Assembly: GCA_001603115.1 (NCBI GenBank)
Contig: LVBG01000006.1
Coordinates: 1 to 64,000, forward strand
From: Spirochaetales bacterium Spiro_05
GTDB lineage: Bacteria > Spirochaetota > Spirochaetia > Sphaerochaetales > Sphaerochaetaceae
DNA: 64,000 nt
Reading direction: 5' to 3'
Under the pieces are notes generated by a model. The model worked only from the letters and a program-made list of their open reading frames with translations. It made no database searches and was not told the DNA's origin. The first letter of the stretch is position 1. Each line of letters begins with the position of its first letter. Shown here one piece after another: positions 23,914 through 32,784 of the stretch. The position numbers and the translations under genes were made by a program.

Positions 23914-24660
23914 ATGACCAAACACCTAGCACCGCTTTGCCTGATTCTCTTGCTTCCCTCTCTGCTCTTTGCTGAGACCCCTACCTTGGTGCGTACCCAG
24001 CCAAGGGAACTGAAATTCGGGGGCCTTACCTGGAGGTTGAAGAGCAGCATCACCCCCACAGCTCCCGGTCCCAACTACTACCGGGCTACCGAAGATTCAG
24101 TTTGGGTGGACGATTGGGGCTTGCACCTGACGATAAAGAAGCAGAATGATGTGTGGTGGGCAAGCGAGATTTTTACACGCGAACGAGTGGGATACGGCAC
24201 CTACACCTTCAGCGTGGAGACTGATGCACGCAACTATGATCCTCATGTGGTGGCAGGTTTCTTCACCTGGGATACCGCACCTGAGGAGCATAACCGAGAG
24301 ATCGACATCGAGTTTGCGGCTTGGGGAGCAAAGAGTGGCACCACCTTCCAGTACGTAGTACAACCGTATACCGATCCCTCACGCATCCTCGTCTTCGATC
24401 CCAAGCTCAGCGGCAACCTCACCACCCACCGAATCGTGTGGACACCCGAAGGGGTGCGCTTTGCCTCTTACCATGGTCAGGTTGATCCCGACCAGCCTGG
24501 CAGTGAAACGTACCTGATCAAGCAGTGGGGCTATCCAGATGCCCCGAGCGAAGGGCGAGCGCGCTTTCGCATCAACCTCTGGCTCTTTCAAGGCAAGGAG
24601 CCAAAGGAAGCGGTGCACATGGTGGTCACTGCGTTTTCGTTTGAGCGCTGGCGGCCTTGA
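23914..24660 (+). CDS. Exported GH16-type glycan hydrolase
   Basis: A 248-aa protein with a signal peptide (cleavage after LLFA near residue 20) and a jelly-roll glycosidase domain. The GH16 catalytic motif E-x-D-x-E is present as EIDIEF (residues about 129-134), preceded by GFFTWDTAP. GH16 enzymes cut or transfer beta-glucans, agarose or related glycans; the substrate is open. It starts one base after the deacetylase stop. Its last 35 bp overlap the 3' end of the convergent glycan synthase gene. Confidence 0.8.
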   Translation: MTKHLAPLCLILLLPSLLFAETPTLVRTQPRELKFGGLTWRLKSSITPTAPGPNYYRATEDSVWVDDWGLHLTIKKQNDVWWASEIFTRERVGYGTYTFSVETDARNYDPHVVAGFFTWDTAPEEHNREIDIEFAAWGAKSGTTFQYVVQPYTDPSRILVFDPKLSGNLTTHRIVWTPEGVRFASYHGQVDPDQPGSETYLIKQWGYPDAPSEGRARFRINLWLFQGKEPKEAVHMVVTAFSFERWRP

Positions 24661-27475
24661 AACCGGTACGCACCTGGGCTCCCCACCCCCGATTCTTACG
24701 CATTGCACTGAAATATGCACTGACACGCCACAAGCTGATCACCTGGCGAACCCCGAAGTTCTCAATGATTGCCATCCAGATGAGCCTGAGCATATCCTTG
24801 TTGGTATAGAGCGCACGGTCAAACTCACTGATGAAGAGAGAAGAGAGAGAAACCATGATACCCAACAGGATGGTTGAAGTGAACAAGGCAAGGGCTATGG
24901 GTAGGTTTATCAAGCCCATCAAAGCCCCGATGAAGACAAACAGCAGTCCCTGGGCCTCCACAAAGGGGCCGAGCAACTCAAAGAGGAAATAGTAGGGCAT
25001 CCCGATCAGACCTAGTCTTCCGAACTTGGGGTTGCCGATCATGGAGCTATGGAAGAGCAGGATGTCGATCAGGCCGCGATGCCAGCGGTCCCGCTGGCGG
25101 CGCAGTACCTTCCACTTCTGTGGAACCTCGGTCCAGCAGTTTGCATTGCTTGCATACTGCACCCGATAGGGCAAGCGGCGCTCACGCATGTAGCGGCTGA
25201 GGCGCACCACCAGTTCCATATCTTCTCCCACCGTGTCCTTGTGGTATTTGCCGCTCTTGGTGAGGTAACCGCCGGTAGCGATGGTACGGTCACGATGGAA
25301 GACACCGAATGCCCCGCTGATGATCAGCAGCAGGTTCATCTTTGCCCAACCGACGCGTCCGGTCATGAAGGAGCGAATATACTCCAGGCTCTGTAATCTG
25401 GCCAGGAACTTGGGAGGAAGGGCTATTGCATCCAAGGATCCAAGTTCCACATCACAGCCGTTGATCGGGCAGATGTTTCCCCCACTTGCAATGGACTGCA
25501 CCTGGTGATCCAGCATGACGGAGACAGCACGCAAGAGGGCATCGGACTCAAGCAGGCTGTCTGCATCGATGCCGCAGAAAAACTCGCGGGTAGCTACGTT
25601 CAGGCCTAGGTTCAGTGAGTCTGCCTTGCCCCCGTTCACCTTATCCACCACTACCAGGTTAGGGATGTTCTTGTTTCGGTAGATGCCCCTCAGGGGTCGG
25701 GTTTTCAGACGCTTGGGCACCAATTGGTCACGCTTTTCCAGGTTGTAGTAGCTGATGAGCTTGGCAAGCGTATCATCCTTCGAGCCGTCATTGACTACGA
25801 TCAGCTCAAAATCGGGGTAGTGCTGGTTGAGCAGGCTGTTGGTGCTCTCGATGATGTTTGCCGCCTCGTTGAATGCCGGGGCTATGATCGAGACCGAGGG
25901 CAGGAGCCCATCGGTGAAGAGCATCTGCTTGTCCTTTGCCCGCCACAGGCGGTTCTGGACTGCAGCCCCGCGCAAAGAGACCCCGAGAACGGCTAGGTAG
26001 ATGCCGTTGATGGTCACCGAGTAGAAAACAAGCAGGTAGTTGAACCGAACCACATAGAGCTTTACCAGCTCGAGAAGTGAGAGGTCCACCAGGTTCGGCA
26101 ACTCGGTGGCCAGGATGATCAGGGGGAAGATGAGGAGCGTGAGGATGAGCAGGAGTATCAGCAGCAAGCGTTGTGGTTTCTCCTGATGTGGCTTGGCAAC
26201 CTGCTTTACCGCAGGTGGTTTGGGAATTTCGAGGGCTTGGAATACCGAGGGGTGAAGGTAGGCGAGCAAAAGCAACCTAAGATTCTTGCTCCGCTTGGCC
26301 AGGGTCTTGATAAGCTTGCCCAGTTCCTGTTGCTTCCCGCTATCCTGGTTTGTGTTGAGAAACTGTACCAGACCACTGATGTGCGCTTGGTTTACCAGAC
26401 TCGCTACCAGTGAGGTGAGCCGCTCATCCAAGGGGCCCTGATGTGATTCCAGAATGTAGGTGAGGCGGTTGTCGAGTACCTTCGACAGCACTTCCGCCTC
26501 ACTTTTTGAGCGTTTTTTCTCAAACAGGGTAAGCAGATCACCCAAGAGGCTTGGATCACGATAGGCCATCTCGCTGATGCTCTGCACAAGTTGCTGGCGG
26601 ATGTCGAGGCGCTTTGCATACTTGAGTATGGCGGGAAGCAGGTTCTTGTCCTGCCGCTGTGCGTATGCCCTGATGACAAAGGGAAGGGTGCTTCGGTACG
26701 GGCTTTCCAGAAATGGGGGAGTATGCAAGGTTGTTGGGTAGTGAAGGCAGAGTACTTCCAAAGCCGCTTTCCTGATGAGGATGTTCTTTGCCTGTGCTTG
26801 GCGGATGAGATACTCTTTCAGCACCTCGGTGGGATAGGACTTTGCATACTGTGCCACAAGCAGGGAGAAGTAGGTCCTGTCATTCTTGAGCCGACTCTTG
26901 AGGTAGGGAAGCAACATGGTTCCATAGCTCACCAACAACGCGCGATACCGTCCTGCCATCCAAGGCGTGGCCTTCCTGAGGTGCATGAGCATGGGAAGAA
27001 TGGCCTTGCGTTCCTTTGCTTTGGCCAAGGCCTCAAAGAGATAGAGCACCACAACCTGGCTCTTCTCTTGCTTGAGGGCCTCAAGCAAGGCAAGGTTCAC
27101 CTTCTCATGCTTTGCCAAGCGCTTGAGAAGCGCGATAGCCTCGATCCTTCTGAGTGCAAAAGGAGAGCGCAGATGCTTGAACTGCGAGGCAACGAGCGAT
27201 GTGGATACAAGATATGCTTGGATTTGCATCTCCTGTGCTTCTTGCAAGACCACAGAGGAAGCATATCGGGTGTACAGCTTGAGCAGTTGCTTAGGATGCA
27301 GCTTGTCAAGGGTGAGCGTGCCTTCCCCAAGCTGGCCAAGCAAGATCCCCTCGGTTTGGATGCGCTTTCTTGTGGCAACCGTACGGACCAGGCGCAGGAC
27401 CAAGAGACTGAGGATGAGCAACAAGTCCGCCCCTATGACACTGAAGGTGATGATCAGGGCAAGGTTGGACGACAT
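24626..27475 (-). CDS. HEAT-repeat / GT2 processive glycan synthase
   Basis: A 949-aa membrane protein. It begins with one transmembrane helix, then about 400 residues of HEAT-like helical repeats in the cytoplasm, two helices (about 440-520), and a GT2 domain. The synthase motifs are VNDGSKDD, GIDADSLL, TVGEDMEL and QRDRW, the last being the QxxRW of processive synthases such as cellulose or PNAG synthases. C-terminal helices follow. ATG at 27475 starts one base after the stop of the sensor gene. HEAT repeats fused to a synthase probably dock the regulator. The product is unknown. Confidence 0.85.
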   Translation of the reverse strand: MSSNLALIITFSVIGADLLLILSLLVLRLVRTVATRKRIQTEGILLGQLGEGTLTLDKLHPKQLLKLYTRYASSVVLQEAQEMQIQAYLVSTSLVASQFKHLRSPFALRRIEAIALLKRLAKHEKVNLALLEALKQEKSQVVVLYLFEALAKAKERKAILPMLMHLRKATPWMAGRYRALLVSYGTMLLPYLKSRLKNDRTYFSLLVAQYAKSYPTEVLKEYLIRQAQAKNILIRKAALEVLCLHYPTTLHTPPFLESPYRSTLPFVIRAYAQRQDKNLLPAILKYAKRLDIRQQLVQSISEMAYRDPSLLGDLLTLFEKKRSKSEAEVLSKVLDNRLTYILESHQGPLDERLTSLVASLVNQAHISGLVQFLNTNQDSGKQQELGKLIKTLAKRSKNLRLLLLAYLHPSVFQALEIPKPPAVKQVAKPHQEKPQRLLLILLLILTLLIFPLIILATELPNLVDLSLLELVKLYVVRFNYLLVFYSVTINGIYLAVLGVSLRGAAVQNRLWRAKDKQMLFTDGLLPSVSIIAPAFNEAANIIESTNSLLNQHYPDFELIVVNDGSKDDTLAKLISYYNLEKRDQLVPKRLKTRPLRGIYRNKNIPNLVVVDKVNGGKADSLNLGLNVATREFFCGIDADSLLESDALLRAVSVMLDHQVQSIASGGNICPINGCDVELGSLDAIALPPKFLARLQSLEYIRSFMTGRVGWAKMNLLLIISGAFGVFHRDRTIATGGYLTKSGKYHKDTVGEDMELVVRLSRYMRERRLPYRVQYASNANCWTEVPQKWKVLRRQRDRWHRGLIDILLFHSSMIGNPKFGRLGLIGMPYYFLFELLGPFVEAQGLLFVFIGALMGLINLPIALALFTSTILLGIMVSLSSLFISEFDRALYTNKDMLRLIWMAIIENFGVRQVISLWRVSAYFSAMRKNRGWGAQVRTGFKAASAQTKTQ

Positions 27476-27476
27476 C

Positions 27477-29477
27477 TCAAACCCCCTTTTCACTGATGAG
27501 CCTGATGAGGCCAATCAGTTCATACAAGGGTAACGGGCGGGAGAAGAAGTGACGAATACTCAATTCATAGGCACGGCTCACCGTGCGTTCCTGTTTGTTC
27601 ACCGACATAAGCAGGAACGGAATTCTTCCCAAGGAGGGCCTGGCAAGCAGATCCTTGCGTAAGGTAAGGCCACTGAGCTTGGGGACCAAGAGCTCACTGA
27701 CAATCAAGTCGGGAGGAGATTCTGAGACCAAGCGCTTTGCCTCCAGCCCATTGGAACAGACCAGGACGCGATATCCCTCTTTCTCGAGCGCTTGTTTGAT
27801 CAGGTCGCGGTCGAAACCTGGGTTGTCCACCAGCACGATGGTGAAGGCCGAACGACTGCCAACCTTGCTCTCAGAGGATGAGATGAGGACGCCTCCTCCC
27901 TGTTTTCGTGCAAGCCTAAGCCTGAAAAGGGTGGTCTGGTTGACCAGTGAGATGATTCCCGCACTGTCGTTTCGCAGTTCTGGAGGAATTTCCTCGGAGT
28001 GGAAGAGTCCCATGGACACCGTAATCGGGACAATGAAACGCTCCTCCGAAGCAATGAGATTTCTCAGGGAGTTGGCCCTCTCGATGGCCTGAGATCTGCT
28101 GAGCGAGGAGCACAGTAGGCTGAAGAGCCCCCCGCTGAGCCTGCACACCTGCACATGATCCTCCACATTGCGTACCAGAAGGTCTGCCAGGATTCGCATG
28201 GTGCGGTCTCCTTCGCTGCTCTGGAAGTCGAGATTGATGCGATCGAGGTTGTCGATGCCCAGTACGAGGATGGCAAGCCCGTGCTCTTGTTTCTCCAGTT
28301 GGTAGAGGGCTTTCTGCAGGTAGGCGAGGTAGAACTCATTGTTGTACAGGTTTGTCACGGGGTCGCGGTACAGACTCTCCTCAAGCTCCTTGAGCCGCTG
28401 CTGTGTTTCTCTCAATTCCTGGGCATTTTCCAACGCCTGCTGTTCGGTTTTCACTGCCAAGGTGGAGAACGAGAGAGGCAGTGGCAGGTCGTACTGCCTG
28501 GAGAGCAGTTCGACAAAGGAGGAGATGGAAGTGAGCCAGCCTACTCCCTTCTTCTGCTCAAGGTAGGTGAAGAACTGCTCCCACAGTGCCGACTCGCCGA
28601 TGCTTGTCTTGCTGATCACCTTCTTCTTGGTGTTGATGGTGAAGGGGCTCTGCTCGAAGGCGGTGCGGACAGCTTCCTGGCCGTGAATGGTTATCAGTCG
28701 GGTCACCACCTGGTCGAGGAGGGCACGAAGGCCTCCATCGAGGGGAAGATTCTGCTTGCGGGGTTGCAAGAAGAGTCCGCAAGGCATCTCTTTCAACGTG
28801 TCGATGTGCTCTTGGATATTCTTGCGAATGATGGAACCGTGTTGCGGGCAGATGAGCGAAATTGAATAGCTTTCAAGACCATCCATGGCGGCTTTGAGTA
28901 TCTCATGGCTGGGCATGTACACTTCATGGAAGGCTTTCATGCCGTCCAGGTAGGATTCATCAGCGTAGAGTTGCCAATCTGCGGTGATGGAGCCGAAGAG
29001 GTCTCCGCTCACCAGAGCCTTCTGTTCAGGCAGATAGCTCATGATGGCTCCGGGAAAATGGAGGTACGGGGTGAAAATGAAGCCGATGGAGCTCCCGTTT
29101 TCCATGGTGTAGGAGTACTGGTGATGGTTGACCAGGTAGAAGGTGCTCTTGAAGCCGTAGTGCTTGAGAATCATGGCAGCTCGCTCGTGGCAACAGAGCA
29201 CCCCTCCAAAGCCTGCTTCCTCAAAGAAGGAGACTGCGTAGCAGAGATCGGGGTCCTGGTGGCTGAGGACAATGGCTTCTAGCCGGTCCATGGGGATGAG
29301 GCTCATGGTCTTTGCAAGGACCTCTCTCCCATCAAGGGCGCTGCCGGGGTCGAAAAGGATTCCCGACCCATCCTTGATGAGAAGGTACGGGTTGCATTGC
29401 AGGTTCTCATAGGTGCCTTCAGATCCCACCCACCACAGGTCTTGGGCAATGAGAACGGGTTTGGTAAGGTCAATCAT
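27477..29477 (-). CDS. ODP-like di-iron MBL-fold / degenerate GGDEF / degenerate REC fusion
   Basis: A 666-aa soluble protein of three parts. Residues 1-225 are a metallo-beta-lactamase fold with HQDPD (73-77), H140, D159 and H213, the ODP/FprA ligand pattern for a di-iron centre that binds oxygen. After a helical linker comes a GGDEF domain with DPVTNLYNNEFYL but SGGLF in place of GGDEF, so cyclase activity is unlikely. The last about 110 residues are a receiver fold whose phospho-Asp position reads IVSELLVP, with Glu replacing Asp. The ATG overlaps the upstream stop by 8 bp. It probably regulates the downstream synthase. Confidence 0.8.
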   Translation of the reverse strand: MIDLTKPVLIAQDLWWVGSEGTYENLQCNPYLLIKDGSGILFDPGSALDGREVLAKTMSLIPMDRLEAIVLSHQDPDLCYAVSFFEEAGFGGVLCCHERAAMILKHYGFKSTFYLVNHHQYSYTMENGSSIGFIFTPYLHFPGAIMSYLPEQKALVSGDLFGSITADWQLYADESYLDGMKAFHEVYMPSHEILKAAMDGLESYSISLICPQHGSIIRKNIQEHIDTLKEMPCGLFLQPRKQNLPLDGGLRALLDQVVTRLITIHGQEAVRTAFEQSPFTINTKKKVISKTSIGESALWEQFFTYLEQKKGVGWLTSISSFVELLSRQYDLPLPLSFSTLAVKTEQQALENAQELRETQQRLKELEESLYRDPVTNLYNNEFYLAYLQKALYQLEKQEHGLAILVLGIDNLDRINLDFQSSEGDRTMRILADLLVRNVEDHVQVCRLSGGLFSLLCSSLSRSQAIERANSLRNLIASEERFIVPITVSMGLFHSEEIPPELRNDSAGIISLVNQTTLFRLRLARKQGGGVLISSSESKVGSRSAFTIVLVDNPGFDRDLIKQALEKEGYRVLVCSNGLEAKRLVSESPPDLIVSELLVPKLSGLTLRKDLLARPSLGRIPFLLMSVNKQERTVSRAYELSIRHFFSRPLPLYELIGLIRLISEKGV

Positions 29478-32400
29478 GTGCGTGCTCCTCGGAAAAATAC
29501 GCTGCAAGCAGGGGATAGCTTGCTTTCAGACGTTCCTGGTAGACAGGCTGGTTCCAGGTCGGCAGTGTGTAGCTGATGTTGCTTGTTGCATCAAGAACGA
29601 TGCTTCCCGCCTTGTTTGCCGCCACAACGCTTATCATCAGCGCATCGGTGGCACTGGTGCTGAGTTGATCGCGCAAGGGGTCGCTGTAGAAGGTGCGTTC
29701 ATCATCCAGCACCTGTGCAGACGAAGGGTCGCTCACATTGATGCGGGTCCAGGGAATACGTACCTCGATGTGGTTGCCATCCATCGTCCAGTGGTTGGTA
29801 GAACCTACAAGAGTCCCATATCGCAGATGGCTCGCATCCTCATACTTGGCCGGGATGGGCGTGCCATCTCCAAGGGAGCGCTGCTTGTTGATGAGCTTTC
29901 TCATCGGCAGGAATGCCGCATCCTGTTTGAGGGCAGTGGCTGTGGAGAAGCCCAGGCGGGTGTAGTCTGCCTCTGCTATGGCCAAAAGGCGTGAGCTGCC
30001 AAAGTCTTCAAGCACCACAAGGTACTCCATGCCTGATTCGGAAAGATGGTCCAACTGTGGCAAGTACTTCTGCTCACCACGATTCCTATAGAGCGTATCG
30101 ATGCCGACCAGAAGTTGCTCCGCTCCAAAGTTCAGCGGCCTTGAAAGTAAGATATCCAAGGTGAGAAAGCTGGCATCACTGCGGACTTCCACCCGTTGTA
30201 TGAACGAGTTTGAGGTATAGGTGGCACCACTGCGCGCAGGTTTGACCGCCTCATAGGCGAGTATGCCATAGTTTTGTTCAGGATCGATGCTGTTGTGCCA
30301 GAGAATCTGTCTGTCGTAGGGCACCATGAAGGGCTCTGTGGTCCATGTCTTCTTAGCCCACTCATCCATCCATTCGAAGATGATGCCTCCGCTGTAGCCT
30401 TCTCTCTTCATCGCCTCGAACATGCGGATGATGCCTTGCGCCTGGGCCTTCTCGTCAAGACCCCCATGATGGTAGCCGTCGGGACTGGTATGGGCGTTGC
30501 CCATACCGGTGGCGATGCCGAACTCTGCCACCACGGCAGGGTAGGCCTTGTGCCCATCCATAAACTCCTTGAGGTAAGCACCGTAGCGCAGTCTTCCCTC
30601 CTCATCTGCGTAGAGGTCATAGGAGGGCTCGTTGTTCATGAAGTCCGGATAGTTGGGGTAGATGTGGTAGGAACCAAAGAGACCTGCCTTGCTCTTCTCG
30701 CCCAGCACCAGATGGTTGATGTTCACCGTGGTACGGTCGTTGTACTCACGGATTTTCTTTCCCTCCTCATCACGCTCCGAGTCGTGCTCAAGGTAATCGA
30801 GGGTGGGCCAATTGACAATGGAAACGGGGGTCTGCCGGTTGTAGGTTTTCTCCTCATAGGAGAGCAGGTAGTCACAGCTCTGTGCAAGCCACGATTCAGT
30901 GGGCGTGGCATGTTTGGTAGTACTCAGATACTGGCCGATGAAGCGATACCCTTCGTGCTGGGTATCGGTTTCCTCCACCTCGTGCGGTTCAAGCTCGCGC
31001 CCAACCAGATAGCCGATGAGGTAAGGACTTACATCGGCAGTGTAGGAGCCCCACGCACGTCCTCTTCGCTCACCAATGGTTGCGTTGCCATGTACAGCAT
31101 CCACCACATTGCGGATTTCCTCTTCAAAGGCTTGCTGGTAGGCAGGCCTGAGATAGTCGTGCCCAGGAGGTTCTTCCTCCGGCCAGACTTCTTGCAACAG
31201 GTAGAGCTGCTTCTCGGGATGGAGGCGGTTGTAGAGAGAGAAGGCTTGGTAGAATTCGCTGTCCAAGAGGGTGTAGATGCGCAGGGTGTTTATTCCCAGC
31301 TCTCCCATCTGTTTCAGCCACCGGTAGTAGAGGCTCTTGTCCTGGGGGAACTCGGTAAACCACTTGCCCGGCATGGCCGTACCAAGATTCATGCCGTAGA
31401 TGAAGAGAGGTTGCCACTTGCCATCCTTGTAGACTTGGATCTCTTGGCCCTGGGTTCGAGCTACGAGCTCCACCCCCTCGTGAAGGTAGGGTTTGTTCAT
31501 CACTTGGGGAACGACAAAGTTCTTTCGTTGCTGTGCTTCATCGAGGATGGCTTTCAACAGGGGGAGGTAGACTTTCCAGAGGAAGGCCCGTTCGCCTCTA
31601 GCCACTCGCTGCATCAGCGTATGCATACCCATGGCACGGCTGAAGCGAAGGTGTTCTCTGCTGAACGCCCAATTGCCGCTGAAGTAGTAGGAGAGGTGGT
31701 GGGCTGTCTGCTTGAGCTGGATGGCTGGAAAGGATGAGGGTACGCCATAGGAGGCAAGCAGGGCATCTCCTGCGGCGGTGGTATCCAGCGCATAGGCAGC
31801 AAGTGCTTCAGTGCCTGCAAGGCTTTCGGTGATGTCAAACAGGTGAGTGTAGGGCAGTGAGCCGGAGAGTCCAAAACGTGTTGTTCCTGCTTCGGTAAAC
31901 TGGAATTGCAGGGCTTTCGGCCCCAATTCGACTCCTTCTCTGAGAACCACCACCTCATCGTGGGTGTTTGAGAGAATGATGCCTTTGCCTTGGTAGTTCC
32001 AGCTCTCTCCAAATTGCTCCAAGATCCAAGCGGGAACTTCCCCCTTGGGGGAGAGGTCGTGGACATACATACCGGTCCAGCCGGTCCATCGGGTTCCGAG
32101 CAGCTGATACATCTGAGCTTGTACGTAGGACGGGGTGGGGGTCGCAAAGGTATTGTATTCGGCAATGACCGTGCTGCTCTTCTCCCGGTTGAGGAACTGC
32201 CTGATCATCTGTACGTCACTCTCTGTAGTGCCTCCCCAGATGAGATTGCTCTCACCGGAAGGAACGGTGGTGCGGGAAAAACCCTCTGCGTTGCGGTAGA
32301 CGCCGTAGGTGTCTGCCACGTAAAGCACGTCGGTTCGTGCATCCATGAAGGTCAGGTCCTTGATGGGATCCGTATCGAGAGGACGATAGCCGAGATAGGA

Positions 32401-32652
32401 GCCGGCTCTGCCGAACAGAGAGCCATCTGGGGTCGGGTATTTGTAGTGCTGCAAAAACCACAGCAAGCTGCGATGTTGTTCTGCAGCCTTGGTGGGAACG
32501 GTCTTGTCATAGATGGTAACCGCAAGTTCTCTCGCTGGGCTCATCTGGTGCAGTGCAAAAGGAAGACTCACCACCACCAGGATGATGAGGAGCAACACCA
32601 CCAAGGTGCGCGCATCGGCGCGACCAGGCTTCTTGTTCTTGCGTCGTTTCAT
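29470..32652 (-). CDS. Membrane-anchored glycosidase-like protein (TIM barrel)
   Basis: A 1060-aa protein with a basic cytoplasmic start (MKRRKNKK), one transmembrane helix (about residues 16-36) and a long outer part. The middle resembles a GH2/GH5-type barrel: MGELGINTLRIYTLLD, YLIGYLVGRELEP, VVAEFGIATGMGNAH (the usual nucleophile region) and IIFEWMDEWAKKTW. The ends are beta-rich and unrecognised. It is the first gene of the glycan-synthase operon and could trim, transfer or guide the nascent chain outside the inner membrane. The ATG at 32652 lies 7 nt after a TATACT box. Confidence 0.7.
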   Translation of the reverse strand: MKRRKNKKPGRADARTLVVLLLIILVVVSLPFALHQMSPARELAVTIYDKTVPTKAAEQHRSLLWFLQHYKYPTPDGSLFGRAGSYLGYRPLDTDPIKDLTFMDARTDVLYVADTYGVYRNAEGFSRTTVPSGESNLIWGGTTESDVQMIRQFLNREKSSTVIAEYNTFATPTPSYVQAQMYQLLGTRWTGWTGMYVHDLSPKGEVPAWILEQFGESWNYQGKGIILSNTHDEVVVLREGVELGPKALQFQFTEAGTTRFGLSGSLPYTHLFDITESLAGTEALAAYALDTTAAGDALLASYGVPSSFPAIQLKQTAHHLSYYFSGNWAFSREHLRFSRAMGMHTLMQRVARGERAFLWKVYLPLLKAILDEAQQRKNFVVPQVMNKPYLHEGVELVARTQGQEIQVYKDGKWQPLFIYGMNLGTAMPGKWFTEFPQDKSLYYRWLKQMGELGINTLRIYTLLDSEFYQAFSLYNRLHPEKQLYLLQEVWPEEEPPGHDYLRPAYQQAFEEEIRNVVDAVHGNATIGERRGRAWGSYTADVSPYLIGYLVGRELEPHEVEETDTQHEGYRFIGQYLSTTKHATPTESWLAQSCDYLLSYEEKTYNRQTPVSIVNWPTLDYLEHDSERDEEGKKIREYNDRTTVNINHLVLGEKSKAGLFGSYHIYPNYPDFMNNEPSYDLYADEEGRLRYGAYLKEFMDGHKAYPAVVAEFGIATGMGNAHTSPDGYHHGGLDEKAQAQGIIRMFEAMKREGYSGGIIFEWMDEWAKKTWTTEPFMVPYDRQILWHNSIDPEQNYGILAYEAVKPARSGATYTSNSFIQRVEVRSDASFLTLDILLSRPLNFGAEQLLVGIDTLYRNRGEQKYLPQLDHLSESGMEYLVVLEDFGSSRLLAIAEADYTRLGFSTATALKQDAAFLPMRKLINKQRSLGDGTPIPAKYEDASHLRYGTLVGSTNHWTMDGNHIEVRIPWTRINVSDPSSAQVLDDERTFYSDPLRDQLSTSATDALMISVVAANKAGSIVLDATSNISYTLPTWNQPVYQERLKASYPLLAAYFSEEHAHD

Positions 32653-32659
32653 TTGCTTC

Positions 32660-32665
32660 AGTATA
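32660..32665 (-). promoter_or_regulatory. -10 box of predicted leaderless promoter of the glycan operon
   Basis: TATACT on the minus strand is 7 nt before the ATG at 32652. A possible TTGTAC lies 15 nt upstream (32681-32686). There is no ribosome binding site. Confidence 0.5.
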
Positions 32666-32719
32666 GAGCATGCTAGGTGAGTACAAAAGAAAAATTGGTG
32701 CAAGAGGCTTGGATATATC

Positions 32720-32733
32720 GTGACAATTGTCAC
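32720..32733. promoter_or_regulatory. 14-bp palindrome between divergent operons
   Basis: GTGACAATTGTCAC is a perfect palindrome 52 bp before the ABC operon start and 67 bp before the glycan operon start. It is a plausible operator for either; the adjacent NarL-type response regulator is one candidate binder. Confidence 0.45.
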
Positions 32734-32784
32734 TGCCCCTGCTTTGGGTGTTGGGTGTATCCTCTGCATGTGAGGAGCACAGCT

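Noticed and set aside
27916-28146. The REC/GGDEF fusion as an active diguanylate cyclase
   Set aside because: The active-site loop reads SGGLF and lacks the acidic residues needed for metal binding, so activity is not claimed.
30274-31737. A 487-codon plus-strand frame inside the membrane glycosidase gene
   Set aside because: No start signal or domain; the minus-strand gene is in an overlapping operon and has coherent structure.
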